Shown here: positions 32,794-42,197 of the stretch, piece by piece
Layout: every line of letters begins with the position of its first letter
Position numbering within the stretch: the stretch's first letter is position 1
NCBI GenBank assembly: GCA_964480635.1
Contig: CAYZQE010000009.1
Coordinates: 1 to 42,957 of the forward strand
DNA: 42,957 bases
Direction: 5' to 3'
Source: CAYZQE01 sp964480635
GTDB lineage: Bacteria; Pseudomonadota; Gammaproteobacteria; GCA-001735895
The notes under the pieces: generated by a model
Told to the model about the DNA's origin: nothing
Database searches by the model: none
The model's input: only the letters and a program-made list of their open reading frames with translations
Translations under genes and position numbers: made by a program

Positions 32794-33839
32794 GTTTAGG
32801 CCCCGTAATGTGTGATATTCAAGGTTTAGCGTTGACTGAACAAGATCGTAAGCGCTTAACTCAAAAACAAGTGGGTGGGGTCATTTTATTTACCAGAAAC
32901 TATGAATCACCAGATCAAATAAAAGCACTTATTGATGATATACATCAATTAAGAACACCTCGTTTAATTGTTGCCGTTGATCATGAAGGTGGCCGCGTAC
33001 AGCGCTTTAGAGAGGGCTTTCAAACCATACCCCCAATGCGTGTGTTTGGGGAATTATTTGAACAAGATGAAACGTCTGCCATGCAAAAGACCGAAACTAT
33101 TGGTTGGATGGTTGCTGCTGAACTACTCCACTATGGCGTCGATTTAAGCTTTGCACCGGTTTTAGATATTGGCGACCCAGTGAGTGAAGTAATCGGTGAT
33201 AGAGCCTTCCATAAAGACCCAAAGATTATTACACGATTGGCCAATGCATGGATTAGAGGTATGCAAAACGCAGGTATGGAGGCAGTGGGCAAACACTTTC
33301 CTGGGCATGGCTCTGTTAAAGGTGACTCTCATCATATGATGCCTTTTGATGACCGTCATTTTGATGAGATAGCTGTGCTTGATTTGATGCCATTTGCACA
33401 TGTGATGAAAACACACCTCAGTGGCATAATGATGGCACATGTGGTTTATGAACAAGTCGATGACTTAGCGGCTGGTTTTTCACCTTTTTGGATACAGCAA
33501 AAGTTACGTAAAGATTTGGGTTTTGAAGGTGTGGTATTTAGTGATGATCTCAGCATGGCAGGTGCCGAATCTGCGGGCAGTTATGCACAAAGAGCCAAGG
33601 TTTCTCTTGATGCGGGTTGTGACATGCTTATAGTCTGTAATAATGAAGCGGGTGCCGATGACGTCATTGCCTCGTTAAAAGATTATAACAACCCTGTTTC
33701 TCAAGTACGCCTGATGCGTTTGCATGGACATGCAAAAGATAAAAATGTGTTTCAGAGTGAACAATGGAAAAATGCGAAACAAGTGTTAGACTCAGTGTAC
33801 CTTCAATCAACTTTAACGGTTTCTGACGAACTGTTTTAA
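32790..33839 (+). CDS. nagZ: Beta-N-acetylhexosaminidase NagZ
   Basis: 349 residues from the ATG at 32790 (GGAAAAG upstream); a longer frame inside ispF was rejected. GH3 signatures: VDHEGGRVQRF, KHFPGHGSVKGDSHHM with the catalytic Asp-His dyad, and FSDDLSMAGA with the nucleophile Asp. Cytoplasmic; it removes GlcNAc from anhydro-muropeptides during cell-wall recycling. The next genes hpt and phosphorylase follow the Pseudomonas order. Confidence 0.95.
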   Translation: MSLGPVMCDIQGLALTEQDRKRLTQKQVGGVILFTRNYESPDQIKALIDDIHQLRTPRLIVAVDHEGGRVQRFREGFQTIPPMRVFGELFEQDETSAMQKTETIGWMVAAELLHYGVDLSFAPVLDIGDPVSEVIGDRAFHKDPKIITRLANAWIRGMQNAGMEAVGKHFPGHGSVKGDSHHMMPFDDRHFDEIAVLDLMPFAHVMKTHLSGIMMAHVVYEQVDDLAAGFSPFWIQQKLRKDLGFEGVVFSDDLSMAGAESAGSYAQRAKVSLDAGCDMLIVCNNEAGADDVIASLKDYNNPVSQVRLMRLHGHAKDKNVFQSEQWKNAKQVLDSVYLQSTLTVSDELF

Positions 33840-33843
33840 TATT

Positions 33844-34410
33844 ATGACACTAGACGAAGCATTAGCATTACATCAATCATCGAATGTTTTATTTGAGCAA
33901 AAAGAAATTGATAATGGTATCGCTCAAATGGCTCTTGAGGTTTCAAAAACCATTGCAGATACCTATCCATTAGTTTTGTGTGTGATGAACGGCGGCCTAT
34001 ATTTTACAGGCCAGCTTATGCGCCATTGGCAATTTCCACTGACTTTGGATTATGTTCATGCAACGCGTTATCGTCTTGCGACGCTCGGTTCTGATGTGGT
34101 ATGGAAAGCCTACCCTCAAAATGAGATTAAAGACCGTCACGTGGTCATTGTCGATGATATTTTTGACCAAGGCTATACCTTGCAAGAGATTAAAGAATAC
34201 TGCTTAAAACATGGCGCTAAGTCGGTTAAAAGTTGTTTTTTAATTCGTAAATCGCATGCGCGTAAAAAAGCTGATATCGAGGCCGATTTTGTCGCCTTAG
34301 AATGTAGTGATCATTATATCTATGGCAATGGCATGGATTTAAAAAGCCATTTTCGTAATTTAAAAGATATTTATGCTTTATCAGAAGAAGATAAACAGGC
34401 ATTTAAATGA
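33844..34410 (+). CDS. hpt: Hypoxanthine-guanine phosphoribosyltransferase
   Basis: 188 residues. PRPP-binding motif HVVIVDDIFDQGYTLQEI near residue 100, and CVMNGGLYFTGQLMRHW near 45. The protein belongs to the branch annotated hypoxanthine-guanine phosphoribosyltransferase next to nagZ in pseudomonads. It overlaps the following phosphorylase by four bases, so the two work as a purine-salvage pair: the phosphorylase yields hypoxanthine, this enzyme makes IMP. Confidence 0.9.
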   Translation: MTLDEALALHQSSNVLFEQKEIDNGIAQMALEVSKTIADTYPLVLCVMNGGLYFTGQLMRHWQFPLTLDYVHATRYRLATLGSDVVWKAYPQNEIKDRHVVIVDDIFDQGYTLQEIKEYCLKHGAKSVKSCFLIRKSHARKKADIEADFVALECSDHYIYGNGMDLKSHFRNLKDIYALSEEDKQAFK

Positions 34411-35168
34411 CCGTAAAAACAGCGATTATAGGCGGTAGTGGCTTATATTCCTTAATGGGTGATTCGTCTGTTGGCGATTACAAAATAATCCATAGAGAGA
34501 TCATTCAAACGCCTTATGGAGAACCATCAGGCCCCGTCATTCATGGGGAAGTTTATGGCAAACCATTAATCTTTATAGCACGCCATGGTTACACCCATCG
34601 AATTCCACCGCATAAAATTAATTATCGCGCTAATATTTGGATGCTCAAAAAGTTAGGCATTGAACAGGTTATTGCGGTCAATGCTGTTGGCGGTATCAAT
34701 GATAATTTTCCACCTGAAAAAATAGCCATTCCAGATCAAATTATTGATTATAGTTATGGTCGTGAGTTTACATTTTTTGAGCAAGATTTAGCCGAAGTTG
34801 TGCATATAGATTTTAGTTACCCGTATGAAGAAACCATACGTCAAGCGTTAATAAAGGCTGCAAAGGCTTCGGGAATAGAGATCAATACGTCTGGAACCTA
34901 TGGCTGCACTCAAGGCCCTAGGTTAGAAACTGCTGCCGAAATTAAACGCCTTGCGCAAGATGGATGCGATATGGTTGGTATGACCGCTATGCCAGAGGCG
35001 AGTTTAGCGAGAGAACAAAGTATGGCTTATGCCTCAATTGCGGTGAGTGCTAATTGGGCAGCCGGAATCCAGCAGCAACCATTAGATATGGACACTATTT
35101 TAAAACATTTAAACCAAGGTATGGTTGATGTGAACACTCTGATTTTAAGCTATATGAAAAACCTATGA
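34407..35168 (+). CDS. Probable S-methyl-5'-thioinosine phosphorylase
   Basis: 253 residues, MTAP/PNP type II fold. GGSGLYSLMGD at the start, ARHGYTHRIPPHKINYRANIWMLK quoted as HGYTHRIPPHKINYRAN, AVNAVGGI, TYGCTQGPRLETAAEI and VGMTAMPEASLARE. It sits between hpt and a HAD gene in the PA3004-like context, where the substrate is methylthioinosine. MTA or inosine/guanosine activity cannot be excluded from sequence alone. Confidence 0.85.
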   Translation: MTVKTAIIGGSGLYSLMGDSSVGDYKIIHREIIQTPYGEPSGPVIHGEVYGKPLIFIARHGYTHRIPPHKINYRANIWMLKKLGIEQVIAVNAVGGINDNFPPEKIAIPDQIIDYSYGREFTFFEQDLAEVVHIDFSYPYEETIRQALIKAAKASGIEINTSGTYGCTQGPRLETAAEIKRLAQDGCDMVGMTAMPEASLAREQSMAYASIAVSANWAAGIQQQPLDMDTILKHLNQGMVDVNTLILSYMKNL

Positions 35169-35908
35169 TAACAACGTTAATTTTTGATGTCGACGGCACC
35201 TTAGCCGATACAGAACGTGATGGACACCGAGTGGCTTTTAACCAAGCATTTGAGCAATTTAAATTAGATTGGCATTGGAGCGAAGACACCTATGGTGAAT
35301 TGCTCGCAGTGACCGGTGGTAAAGAGCGCATGCATTTTTACGTTGAATCACACAATAAAGCAGAACAGCATCGGGGTGATCTTAAAGACCTGATAATTAA
35401 GCTGCATGCACAAAAAACCAAAAATTACGTGGCTTTGTTAAACAATAGTCTAATCCCACTTAGGTTCGGTGTAGAGCGTTTGCTCAGTGATGCACGAGCT
35501 AAAGGCTTACGTTTAGCCATTGCTACCACCACAACGCCAGAAAATGTAACAGCCTTATTGTCTAATACCTTAGGTAAAGAAAGTATTGATTGGTTTGAAG
35601 TGATTGGTGCAGGCGATATTGTGCCCGCTAAAAAACCAGCGCCAGATATCTATACCTATGTAATGAATAAAATGCATGTCAACGCAGATGAATGCTTGGC
35701 ATTTGAAGATTCAATTAATGGTTTTAAATCATCAATGGCTGCCAATTTAAAAACAGTGATTACCTATAATGGCTATACGAAAAATGATGATTTTAGTGGT
35801 GCAGCGTTGATTCTTGATAGCTATGGAGATAACGACCACCCATCAGTAGCGATGCAGAAGTTACACAGTAAAAATTACTTTGAATTGTCGGACATCCCAT
35901 CATTATGA
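35165..35908 (+). CDS. HAD-superfamily phosphatase, CbbY-like
   Basis: 247 residues. Motif I DVDGTLADTERDGHRVAFN (nucleophile Asp), motif II IATTTTPEN, motif III GDIVPAKKPAPDIY and motif IV CLAFEDSINGFKSS. The GHRVAFN and ERM...Y cap pattern is that of CbbY proteins, which act on xylulose-1,5-bisphosphate in Calvin-cycle organisms. No cbb gene is nearby, so the substrate is open. Overlaps its neighbours by ATGA on both sides. Confidence 0.85.
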   Translation: MITTLIFDVDGTLADTERDGHRVAFNQAFEQFKLDWHWSEDTYGELLAVTGGKERMHFYVESHNKAEQHRGDLKDLIIKLHAQKTKNYVALLNNSLIPLRFGVERLLSDARAKGLRLAIATTTTPENVTALLSNTLGKESIDWFEVIGAGDIVPAKKPAPDIYTYVMNKMHVNADECLAFEDSINGFKSSMAANLKTVITYNGYTKNDDFSGAALILDSYGDNDHPSVAMQKLHSKNYFELSDIPSL

Positions 35909-36468
35909 ATTACTGTAGTGACTGTGGTGCAAAAGTGAGCTTAACAACGCCAAGTGATGACAATCGTGTACGTCATGTGTGCGATGAATGCGGCATAGTG
36001 CATTATTTAAATCCTAAAAATGTAACGGGCGCTATCTTATTTAAAGGCGATAAAGTGTTACTTTGTAAACGCGCGATAGAGCCACGTTATGGTTTGTGGA
36101 CGTTGCCTGCGGGGTTCATGGAAAATGAAGAAACGGTTAAACAAGGTGCAGCAAGAGAGACCTATGAAGAAGCACGAGCTAAAGCTAAAACGTTAAGTTT
36201 TTTTGGCATGTTCAGCTTGCCCCACATTTCACAGGTTTATATGATGTATGTGGGAGAACTAGAAGGTAACGAATATGGAGCAGGGCCAGAAAGCTTAGAA
36301 GTCGAACTGTTTCGTAAAGATGAAATTCCGTGGGATGATTTAGCCTTTCCAGTGGTTAAGTATTGTTTAGAGCGTTATTTTGAAAAAGGTTATAAACCAA
36401 ACTACGTGTTTGAAGCATCTGTGACACGCTTAGCCGATAAAAAAATACTCATTGAAGAAGAAAACTAA
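35905..36468 (+). CDS. Nudix hydrolase with N-terminal zinc ribbon
   Basis: 187 residues. The zinc ribbon (CSDCG ... HVCDECG) is followed by HYLNPKNVTGAILF. The Nudix box is in GFMENEETVKQGAARETYEEA (Glu cluster REtyEEA). The layout is NUDIX with nudix_N_2, near NADH pyrophosphatase but shorter. The substrate is not known. Last gene of a co-directed run from ctaA to here. The convergent fusion gene ends 4 bp later. Confidence 0.88.
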   Translation: MNYCSDCGAKVSLTTPSDDNRVRHVCDECGIVHYLNPKNVTGAILFKGDKVLLCKRAIEPRYGLWTLPAGFMENEETVKQGAARETYEEARAKAKTLSFFGMFSLPHISQVYMMYVGELEGNEYGAGPESLEVELFRKDEIPWDDLAFPVVKYCLERYFEKGYKPNYVFEASVTRLADKKILIEEEN

Positions 36469-36472
36469 AGTA

Positions 36473-38740
36473 TCAATCTTTAACCCTTTTACTGAGTGAA
36501 TCAATCCAGTTACAAATTTTTTGTTGGGTATCATCACAATCTTTAAAAATGATACCGTGAACATCTGCTTGAATAAGTGTTTTAAGGCTCTCTTTATTGC
36601 CTAGCTTAGCCATTAAAATATCCATGCTACTTGTTTTAATAATGGGGTCTTCATTGGCATGCATAAAATGAATCGGGCAATTTATTTTTAAGGGTTTATT
36701 AAACTGTTGGATTAACTTTTTTAATTGGTATAAAGCACGTATAGGGATATGGCTGTAATTGATGGAAGGATTTTCAGATTCATTAATTTTAAATGGGAAC
36801 ACACCATGTTTTGTTATTAGGCTAGTGAGTTTATTAGCATGGTGTAAAACATTAATAAAAGCCGTGTTTTTATCATGAAACTGTATGGGTGCTGACACCG
36901 AAGTGACGCTGCTGATGTTATGGTCATGCGCCAATAACAAAGCTAATGAAGCCCCCGTAGAAAAGCCAACGACATGAACGTCATCTGAAAATTCTTTTAA
37001 AATATTCAATCCACGAGTAACAGAACTCATCCAATCTCGCCAAGTGGTATTTTTTAAATCCCATGGTGATGTACCATGCCCTTTTAATCTAACGCCCATT
37101 ACTTGATAGCCTAGCTGATTCAGTTTTTCACCCAAGGGTCTCATTTCAGCAGGTGAGGCAAATAAACCATGCACTAATAATACCGCAGGCGCGTTCTCCT
37201 TCGCGGTTAAATGAAACCAATTAGGGTCTTCAGAAAACGTTTGTTGATTATTAATGACTTTATAACGCTCTTTTGAATAGAATTTTTTATCCCATTTATA
37301 GGCAATTAATTGGTCTTCAAAGCGAAGTGAAGCCAGTTGTCTAGCGGTCATTTTAGGATGCATTTTCACAGTGTTTTGAATGATTTTTAAAATATTAGAA
37401 AGAGGAGAAATTTCATTGCTGTAGACGCTGATAATATTGTGAGTACGAACTTGATCAAAACCAAAGTTTTTGACAATGGTATTATTTAACACATAATAAT
37501 CATCTTCAATAAAGACTAAATTATGCTGCTTAACCGTCATTAAAAAACGTTTTAAACGCCCGCTACCGCCATCTAACAAAACACCATATTCGCGCGGGTT
37601 TTTTAAGCTTCGGTGGCAATAATAGGATTCTGAGTGCTGAATGTTTTTAACACAGCAATATAAAATTTGATGAAAATCAGATCGTTTAATGCGTTGTGAA
37701 CCTTGACGATATAAAAGGACAATTAAATATGAGGCGATATGACTAAGATGAACACTAACCGCTTGATACATCGACTTCATATAATCATCGCGGACTTTTA
37801 ATGATTTACGTTGCATCCCATAAGCATGGATTTTACTGGCTAAATTAAAGCTCTTTGGCTCGAGTTCGAACAGTTCATCTAAAGTTGAAAAATTATGTAC
37901 GGCATGAGGAAGCGCCCACTTTTCCCAAGGTCGCCAATATGAATTCATATTTAAAGGCTTGCCATAATGAATATCCATGTCGGTATTTTTTATGAGCAGG
38001 TTTGTTTCAACTAAAATTTCTTCTGAAGCTCTATCATCTAAATTATTATTAAGCTTGTGAGCTAATCGATAAAGATAATTTGAATCAGAACGGATGGGGT
38101 AAAATGTAATGTTGGCGGGCACAATTAAGGTAGGTTTTATGGCTCTAGCCATGAGTGTTTCAGTATTTTCAAAGCCTAATTGTTCTGCCCAATGTTCTAT
38201 TTTTTTATACCGACCAATAGAAAAATCACTAACCAATGTAGTTTTAAACGCATCAACAGCAAGAGCAATGACAGCCGCGCCTCTATGTTGTTTACGTCTC
38301 TCTAAAGCCATACGAGAATAAATACTAAAATTACCGGAAGCATCTAACACACATTTGTCTTTTACCATGCCACCTTCAGGAAATAAAATTAGCTTTCGAC
38401 CATGTAAAATTTCTGTTGCCATAAAAGTAAAAAGGTTTGGCATATTGCTTGGAACGACGCCAACAGATTTTAAAAAATCGGCAAAAATATCGTCATTAAA
38501 AAACTCAGGAGAAGCGATAGAACGACAATAGCAGCCTGTTTTTTGGTGAATGAGGTATTGTGGAATAAAGGTTTCAAAACGAGAAAAATGGTTGAACAGA
38601 AATATTTCACCCGTTTGGGTTAGGTCTTCATCATCATGCAGCTTGATATTAAGCTTTAACATTCTCTTGGCGACAGAAAATGCCTTAACGCTCCAGTCAT
38701 AGCGCGTGGTAGACAATTGATATTGTTTAAATGTATCCAT
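36473..38740 (-). CDS. Acyltransferase-alpha/beta hydrolase fusion protein
   Basis: 755 residues. N-terminal PlsC-like acyltransferase: FNHFSRFETFIP near 49-60 gives an HxxxxE motif where classical enzymes have HxxxxD, and LILFPEGGMVKD near 118. A middle region of about 330 residues matches nothing I recognise. The C-terminal alpha/beta hydrolase has LLVHGLFASPAEM near 520, nucleophile GFSTGAS, acid Asp in ANEDPI and His in ADVHGI. No signal peptide. It may move acyl groups and release them in one chain (inference). Stands alone, divergent from the VWA operon. Confidence 0.82.
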   Translation of the reverse strand: MDTFKQYQLSTTRYDWSVKAFSVAKRMLKLNIKLHDDEDLTQTGEIFLFNHFSRFETFIPQYLIHQKTGCYCRSIASPEFFNDDIFADFLKSVGVVPSNMPNLFTFMATEILHGRKLILFPEGGMVKDKCVLDASGNFSIYSRMALERRKQHRGAAVIALAVDAFKTTLVSDFSIGRYKKIEHWAEQLGFENTETLMARAIKPTLIVPANITFYPIRSDSNYLYRLAHKLNNNLDDRASEEILVETNLLIKNTDMDIHYGKPLNMNSYWRPWEKWALPHAVHNFSTLDELFELEPKSFNLASKIHAYGMQRKSLKVRDDYMKSMYQAVSVHLSHIASYLIVLLYRQGSQRIKRSDFHQILYCCVKNIQHSESYYCHRSLKNPREYGVLLDGGSGRLKRFLMTVKQHNLVFIEDDYYVLNNTIVKNFGFDQVRTHNIISVYSNEISPLSNILKIIQNTVKMHPKMTARQLASLRFEDQLIAYKWDKKFYSKERYKVINNQQTFSEDPNWFHLTAKENAPAVLLVHGLFASPAEMRPLGEKLNQLGYQVMGVRLKGHGTSPWDLKNTTWRDWMSSVTRGLNILKEFSDDVHVVGFSTGASLALLLAHDHNISSVTSVSAPIQFHDKNTAFINVLHHANKLTSLITKHGVFPFKINESENPSINYSHIPIRALYQLKKLIQQFNKPLKINCPIHFMHANEDPIIKTSSMDILMAKLGNKESLKTLIQADVHGIIFKDCDDTQQKICNWIDSLSKRVKD

Positions 38741-38914
38741 AAAAATTTTGTATCCCCCAATTATTTTAGCTGAATGTGATGAGATATCTCTAACTTAATG
38801 TTGATTTTCATAATAAATTAAAAATTATCATCATTTTTTCTAAGGCACTTCTATAATTAAACTGAAGTTTTACCAAGTTATGCCGAAATAATTATAAAAA
38901 CTAGCGAAAAGAAA

Positions 38915-40705
38915 ATGAAACTCTTAGGAAATATAGTATTAATAGGGACGCTGCTTTGCAGTAACGCTTTTGCCGTTGCTCAAAATGATGATATTCGAAT
39001 TTTGATCGATGTCTCTGGCAGTATGAAATTGAATGATCCCAATAATTTACGTAAGCCTGCATTAAGGATGTTAAATGGTTTAATTCCAAGTGGTGCAAAA
39101 GCAGGGGTATGGACCTTTGGTCGTTTTGTAAACAGGCAAGTAAAGCCATCAACGGTTAATAAAGCATGGCGTAAAAAAGCAGATGCTGGGGCTGCTCAAA
39201 TTCACTCCAATGGGTTATTCACCAATATTGAATCAGCTTTAACAAAGGCAACAGTTGGCTGGAACAAGAAAGATAAAAAATGGCGCCGTAACATTATTTT
39301 ATTAACCGATGGTCAGGTTGATATTTCTAAAGATCCAGCAAAGAATAAAATATCGCGCCAAAATATCATTGATAAAAATTTAAAAAGACTTAAAGCTTTA
39401 GGCGTAAAAGTTCATGTGGTTGCATTATCTCGTTCGACAGATGAAACCTTATTAAAACGTATTGCATTAGAAACAGAAGGCTCTTTTGAAATAGCAGAAA
39501 CCGATAAAGATTTACAACGCATTTTCTTTAAAATGTTTGAACGTGCAACACAACCCGATACGGTGCCATTAATAGGAAATAATTTTGTTGTAGATAAAAG
39601 CATTAAAGAGATGACATTACTCATCTTTAAAGATGCAAAATCAAAGAAAAACACACAATTATTTGATCCAACAGGACGCGTGATCAATAAACATAAAAAA
39701 TATCGTGATGTCAGTTGGCGCAGTGAGCAAGGCTACGATTTAGTGACTATAACCAAACCTAAAAGTGGTAAATGGCAATTAGACGCAAAACAAGATGGTG
39801 ATAACCGAGTGATGGTTGTGACAGATCTAAAGCTCATTGTAAAAGCACCGCCACCTTATATGTTACCCAATCAACCTTTGTCACTTATTGCTGAACTGCA
39901 AAATAAAGGAAAAATAATTAGAAAAAACAGTTTTTTAAGATTTGTTAAATTTAATATAGAACATATAGATGACGAAGGTATTTCGCGTAAATCCAAGTTA
40001 CCGATGTCGAAACATCGCAGTGAAAAAGGTCAATACCCCTTTTTAATAAACGAAGACTTACAAGAAGGCGAGCATGTGATTGTTGTCAGTGCCGACAGTA
40101 ATACGTTCAAACGTACTAAGCGTTTCACCGTTGAAGTACAGTGGCCGATTAAGGTCGATATTATCCCTAAACCCAAATCACCGGGATATTATTCTTTAAT
40201 TGTTACACCCAGAGAAGAATATATAGATGTTGATACATTGGATTTAAAAATCATTTTAGAAAAACCCTCAGGTGAAAAGGAATCGGTGGTGATGCTTAAA
40301 TCTGGCGGTACGCTAGTGAGTACATTGAACGCAACCAGCTCAAACCATGTGCATGTTTTAAGAGTGAGTATGCAAGCCATGTCGGTCACAGAAACAAAGT
40401 TATCTTATGATTTAGGTGAGTTTCCTTTTATCGGTGTTGAAAAGATAGAAGAAATTATCGAGCCTGTTAAAACGCCTGACATGGTAAAAAATGAAGTTGA
40501 AGAAGACGATACTGAGATAAAAGATGAGCCTGAGATTATATCTGAAGCCGTTGATGAAGAAACAGATTGGATGATGGTTGGAATTATTACGGTTCTAGTG
40601 AATGTCGTTGTGATAGGTGTTGGCGTCGGTGTATTTATGTATATAAGAAAGAAGAAGATGCCCGATGAACTGTCATTAGATGACGATTTAGATTTAGAGG
40701 TCTAG
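38915..40705 (+). CDS. Membrane-anchored VWA protein (TIGR03503-like)
   Basis: 596 residues: signal peptide (1-22), VWA domain with MIDAS DVSGSMKLNDPNNLRKPAL near 33, LLTDGQVDI and LSRSTDET, then beta-rich domains, an acidic stretch, and one membrane helix (about 555-578) followed by RKKKM and an acidic tail. The big domain should face the periplasm. It fits the gammaproteobacterial TIGR03503 pattern recalled from memory. It is coupled to the next gene (1-bp gap) and has no MoxR partner nearby. Function unknown. Confidence 0.8.
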   Translation: MKLLGNIVLIGTLLCSNAFAVAQNDDIRILIDVSGSMKLNDPNNLRKPALRMLNGLIPSGAKAGVWTFGRFVNRQVKPSTVNKAWRKKADAGAAQIHSNGLFTNIESALTKATVGWNKKDKKWRRNIILLTDGQVDISKDPAKNKISRQNIIDKNLKRLKALGVKVHVVALSRSTDETLLKRIALETEGSFEIAETDKDLQRIFFKMFERATQPDTVPLIGNNFVVDKSIKEMTLLIFKDAKSKKNTQLFDPTGRVINKHKKYRDVSWRSEQGYDLVTITKPKSGKWQLDAKQDGDNRVMVVTDLKLIVKAPPPYMLPNQPLSLIAELQNKGKIIRKNSFLRFVKFNIEHIDDEGISRKSKLPMSKHRSEKGQYPFLINEDLQEGEHVIVVSADSNTFKRTKRFTVEVQWPIKVDIIPKPKSPGYYSLIVTPREEYIDVDTLDLKIILEKPSGEKESVVMLKSGGTLVSTLNATSSNHVHVLRVSMQAMSVTETKLSYDLGEFPFIGVEKIEEIIEPVKTPDMVKNEVEEDDTEIKDEPEIISEAVDEETDWMMVGIITVLVNVVVIGVGVGVFMYIRKKKMPDELSLDDDLDLEV

Positions 40706-40706
40706 G

Positions 40707-41663
40707 ATGATCGAAGTTAACGCATTATTGTTTACCCTTCTTGCTGAAGGTGCAGGGCTATTAAGTTTAATTCTTATTATTTGGATTGTTTTATCGGTTA
40801 GAAAAAAGGGAAAGGACAAAGCCGCTGCACAAGCATTAGTGAAAAGTATCAAAGCAAACTCGGATGACCGTTTAGCAGCCATTAAAACTTTTTTAATTCA
40901 ATCTGCTGGTCTTGAAGGAGAAGAACTTCAACTTGATGTTAAAAAGCTAGATCGTTTAGAAAAAGATTTTTTTACTCAGTTAGTACGTTTATATATTAAA
41001 AAAGACGGTGATATTTTATCTGGCATTGATAAGCAATTCGATAAAGTGATTAGTGCTTATAAAAGCCACATGTCTAATACTGCTGTTGAAGACACTAAAA
41101 CTGATGATGAAAATGTTGGGAAAATTGAATCATTGCAAAAAGAAAAAGAAGCCTTAAAAATAGAACTTCAAATTACTAAAGCAACCATGGGTAATATGAT
41201 GACAGAATTCAATACCATGTTTAATGGTGGTAATGAAACGGTTCAAACCAGTAAAGAAGCATTGCAAAGTAGTATGACTCAGGTTGAAGATGTACCAGAA
41301 GATACGGGCGACAGTGCGGTTGTCGCCGAGGCAATCGTCGAAACACAGGATGAAGTCCCAGCAGCTGCTGTAGAGTCGAGTGCCCCGGAAGCTACGGTAA
41401 ATGAAAATGATATAGATGATATTTTGTTTGAACAAGAAGCGGCGGCAGAGCCTGAGGCTATTGAAACTCAAGCAGACACACCAGCAACCATAGACAGCAG
41501 TGGCATGGAAGATGTGTTTTTCTCTACCGACGATGAGCCAGAACCTAGTGCTCCGACATCTATTAAAGAATCAGATGAAGATTTTGGTGAGATTGTAAGC
41601 AGCGATGATGTCGATGATTTGTTGGATGGCATCGATTTATCAAAAGAAATCGATATGAAATAA
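40707..41663 (+). CDS. Single-pass acidic coiled-coil membrane protein, unknown function
   Basis: 318 residues, not recognised. One N-terminal membrane helix (about 7-30) followed by RKKGKDK, so the rest is cytoplasmic. Residues 40-125 are helical with DRLAAIKTFLIQSAGLEGEELQ, and 138-170 are a probable coiled coil (KIESLQKEKEALKIELQI). The C-terminal third is rich in Glu, Asp and Ala and likely disordered, ending DLLDGIDLSKEIDMK. Co-transcribed with the VWA gene, so the two probably form one membrane assembly. Confidence 0.75.
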   Translation: MIEVNALLFTLLAEGAGLLSLILIIWIVLSVRKKGKDKAAAQALVKSIKANSDDRLAAIKTFLIQSAGLEGEELQLDVKKLDRLEKDFFTQLVRLYIKKDGDILSGIDKQFDKVISAYKSHMSNTAVEDTKTDDENVGKIESLQKEKEALKIELQITKATMGNMMTEFNTMFNGGNETVQTSKEALQSSMTQVEDVPEDTGDSAVVAEAIVETQDEVPAAAVESSAPEATVNENDIDDILFEQEAAAEPEAIETQADTPATIDSSGMEDVFFSTDDEPEPSAPTSIKESDEDFGEIVSSDDVDDLLDGIDLSKEIDMK

Positions 41664-41794
41664 AACAAGAGTTACTGCAAACTAACCCATCTACTACCCC
41701 AATAATTTCCGCACTCATTGTAATCATAGGGTCGTTCAATACGCCCTTTTTCTGGTTATATTTTAAACCTTTAGATTTTTTAAGTTCTCAAGCA
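41664..41794. other. Non-coding junction between VWA operon and cassette region
   Basis: No ORF and no recognisable terminator. It is either the chromosomal edge of the cassette stretch or the tail of a further ORF-less cassette. Together with the next element, the gene-free stretch runs from 41664 to 42191. Confidence 0.5.
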
Positions 41795-41881
41795 CACTAA
41801 CGCTTACTTAACCGGCTGCGCCCCAATGTTACAGGAGCGAGCACTGAAAGTGCCGCGGTCGGGTTTAAGTTTTTGTTGGAC
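41795..41881 (-). repeat. attC-like site A
   Basis: On the minus strand: R'' box GTCCAAC (exact RYYYAAC), AAAAACTTAAACCCGACCGC arm, a central GCACT/AGTGC hairpin, GCCGGTTAAGT arm and an R' box GTTAGTG (GTTRRRY with two mismatches). Extra unpaired bases are on the R''-side arm, as in attC sites. The sequence is similar to site B (GCGCC-CAAT and CGCGGTC blocks shared). Confidence 0.65.
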
Positions 41882-42134
41882 GAAGCCGCTATCGCGGAGG
41901 AAAACCATCCATTTTTGTATTACACCATATAGTGTGCAGTGTTTTATCTTGAAATTACTCAAATTTCGGGCTAGAGTTAAATTAATGTTTTTTGATAAAC
42001 ATGTAAACTCTTGTTTTTATTGAGAACTTACTTTAAAAAAGGTATTTTCAAATAGTCTTTATTTTCCTGCTTGTCAAGTTTTTTCTCTAACTAGATATCC
42101 CAGTCTTTTTTATTACCCTGCCGGGCTCGTCCAA
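41801..42134 (-). mobile_element. ORF-less integron cassette (334 bp)
   Basis: Read on the minus strand it begins TTGGAC (from the core GTTGGAC at site C) and ends in the site A hairpin, whose R'' box GTCCAAC is the exact complement. That complementarity is the signature of an integrated cassette. No convincing gene inside; the plus-strand frame over 41826-42023 has no ribosome site and runs through the attC. Confidence 0.55.
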
Positions 42135-42197
42135 CAAACGGTTCAGGTCGTGGCTTTGCGCTACGCGCAAATCACGACCTAACCTTATTCGTTATGC
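42129..42197 (+). repeat. attC-like site C
   Basis: On the plus strand: GTCCAAC (R''), AAACG, GGTTCAGGTCGTG arm, TTTGCGC-tac-GCGCAAA tip, CACGACCTAACC arm, GTTATGC (R'). Arms pair perfectly except one extra C in the left arm (GGTT-C-AGG), the typical extrahelical base. By that base the site points plus, opposite to sites A and B. Confidence 0.8.

Noticed and set aside
41826..42023. A 65-codon plus-strand frame
   Set aside because: It starts inside attC site A, has no ribosome site and an amino-acid composition typical of random frame; it runs antisense to the cassette direction.
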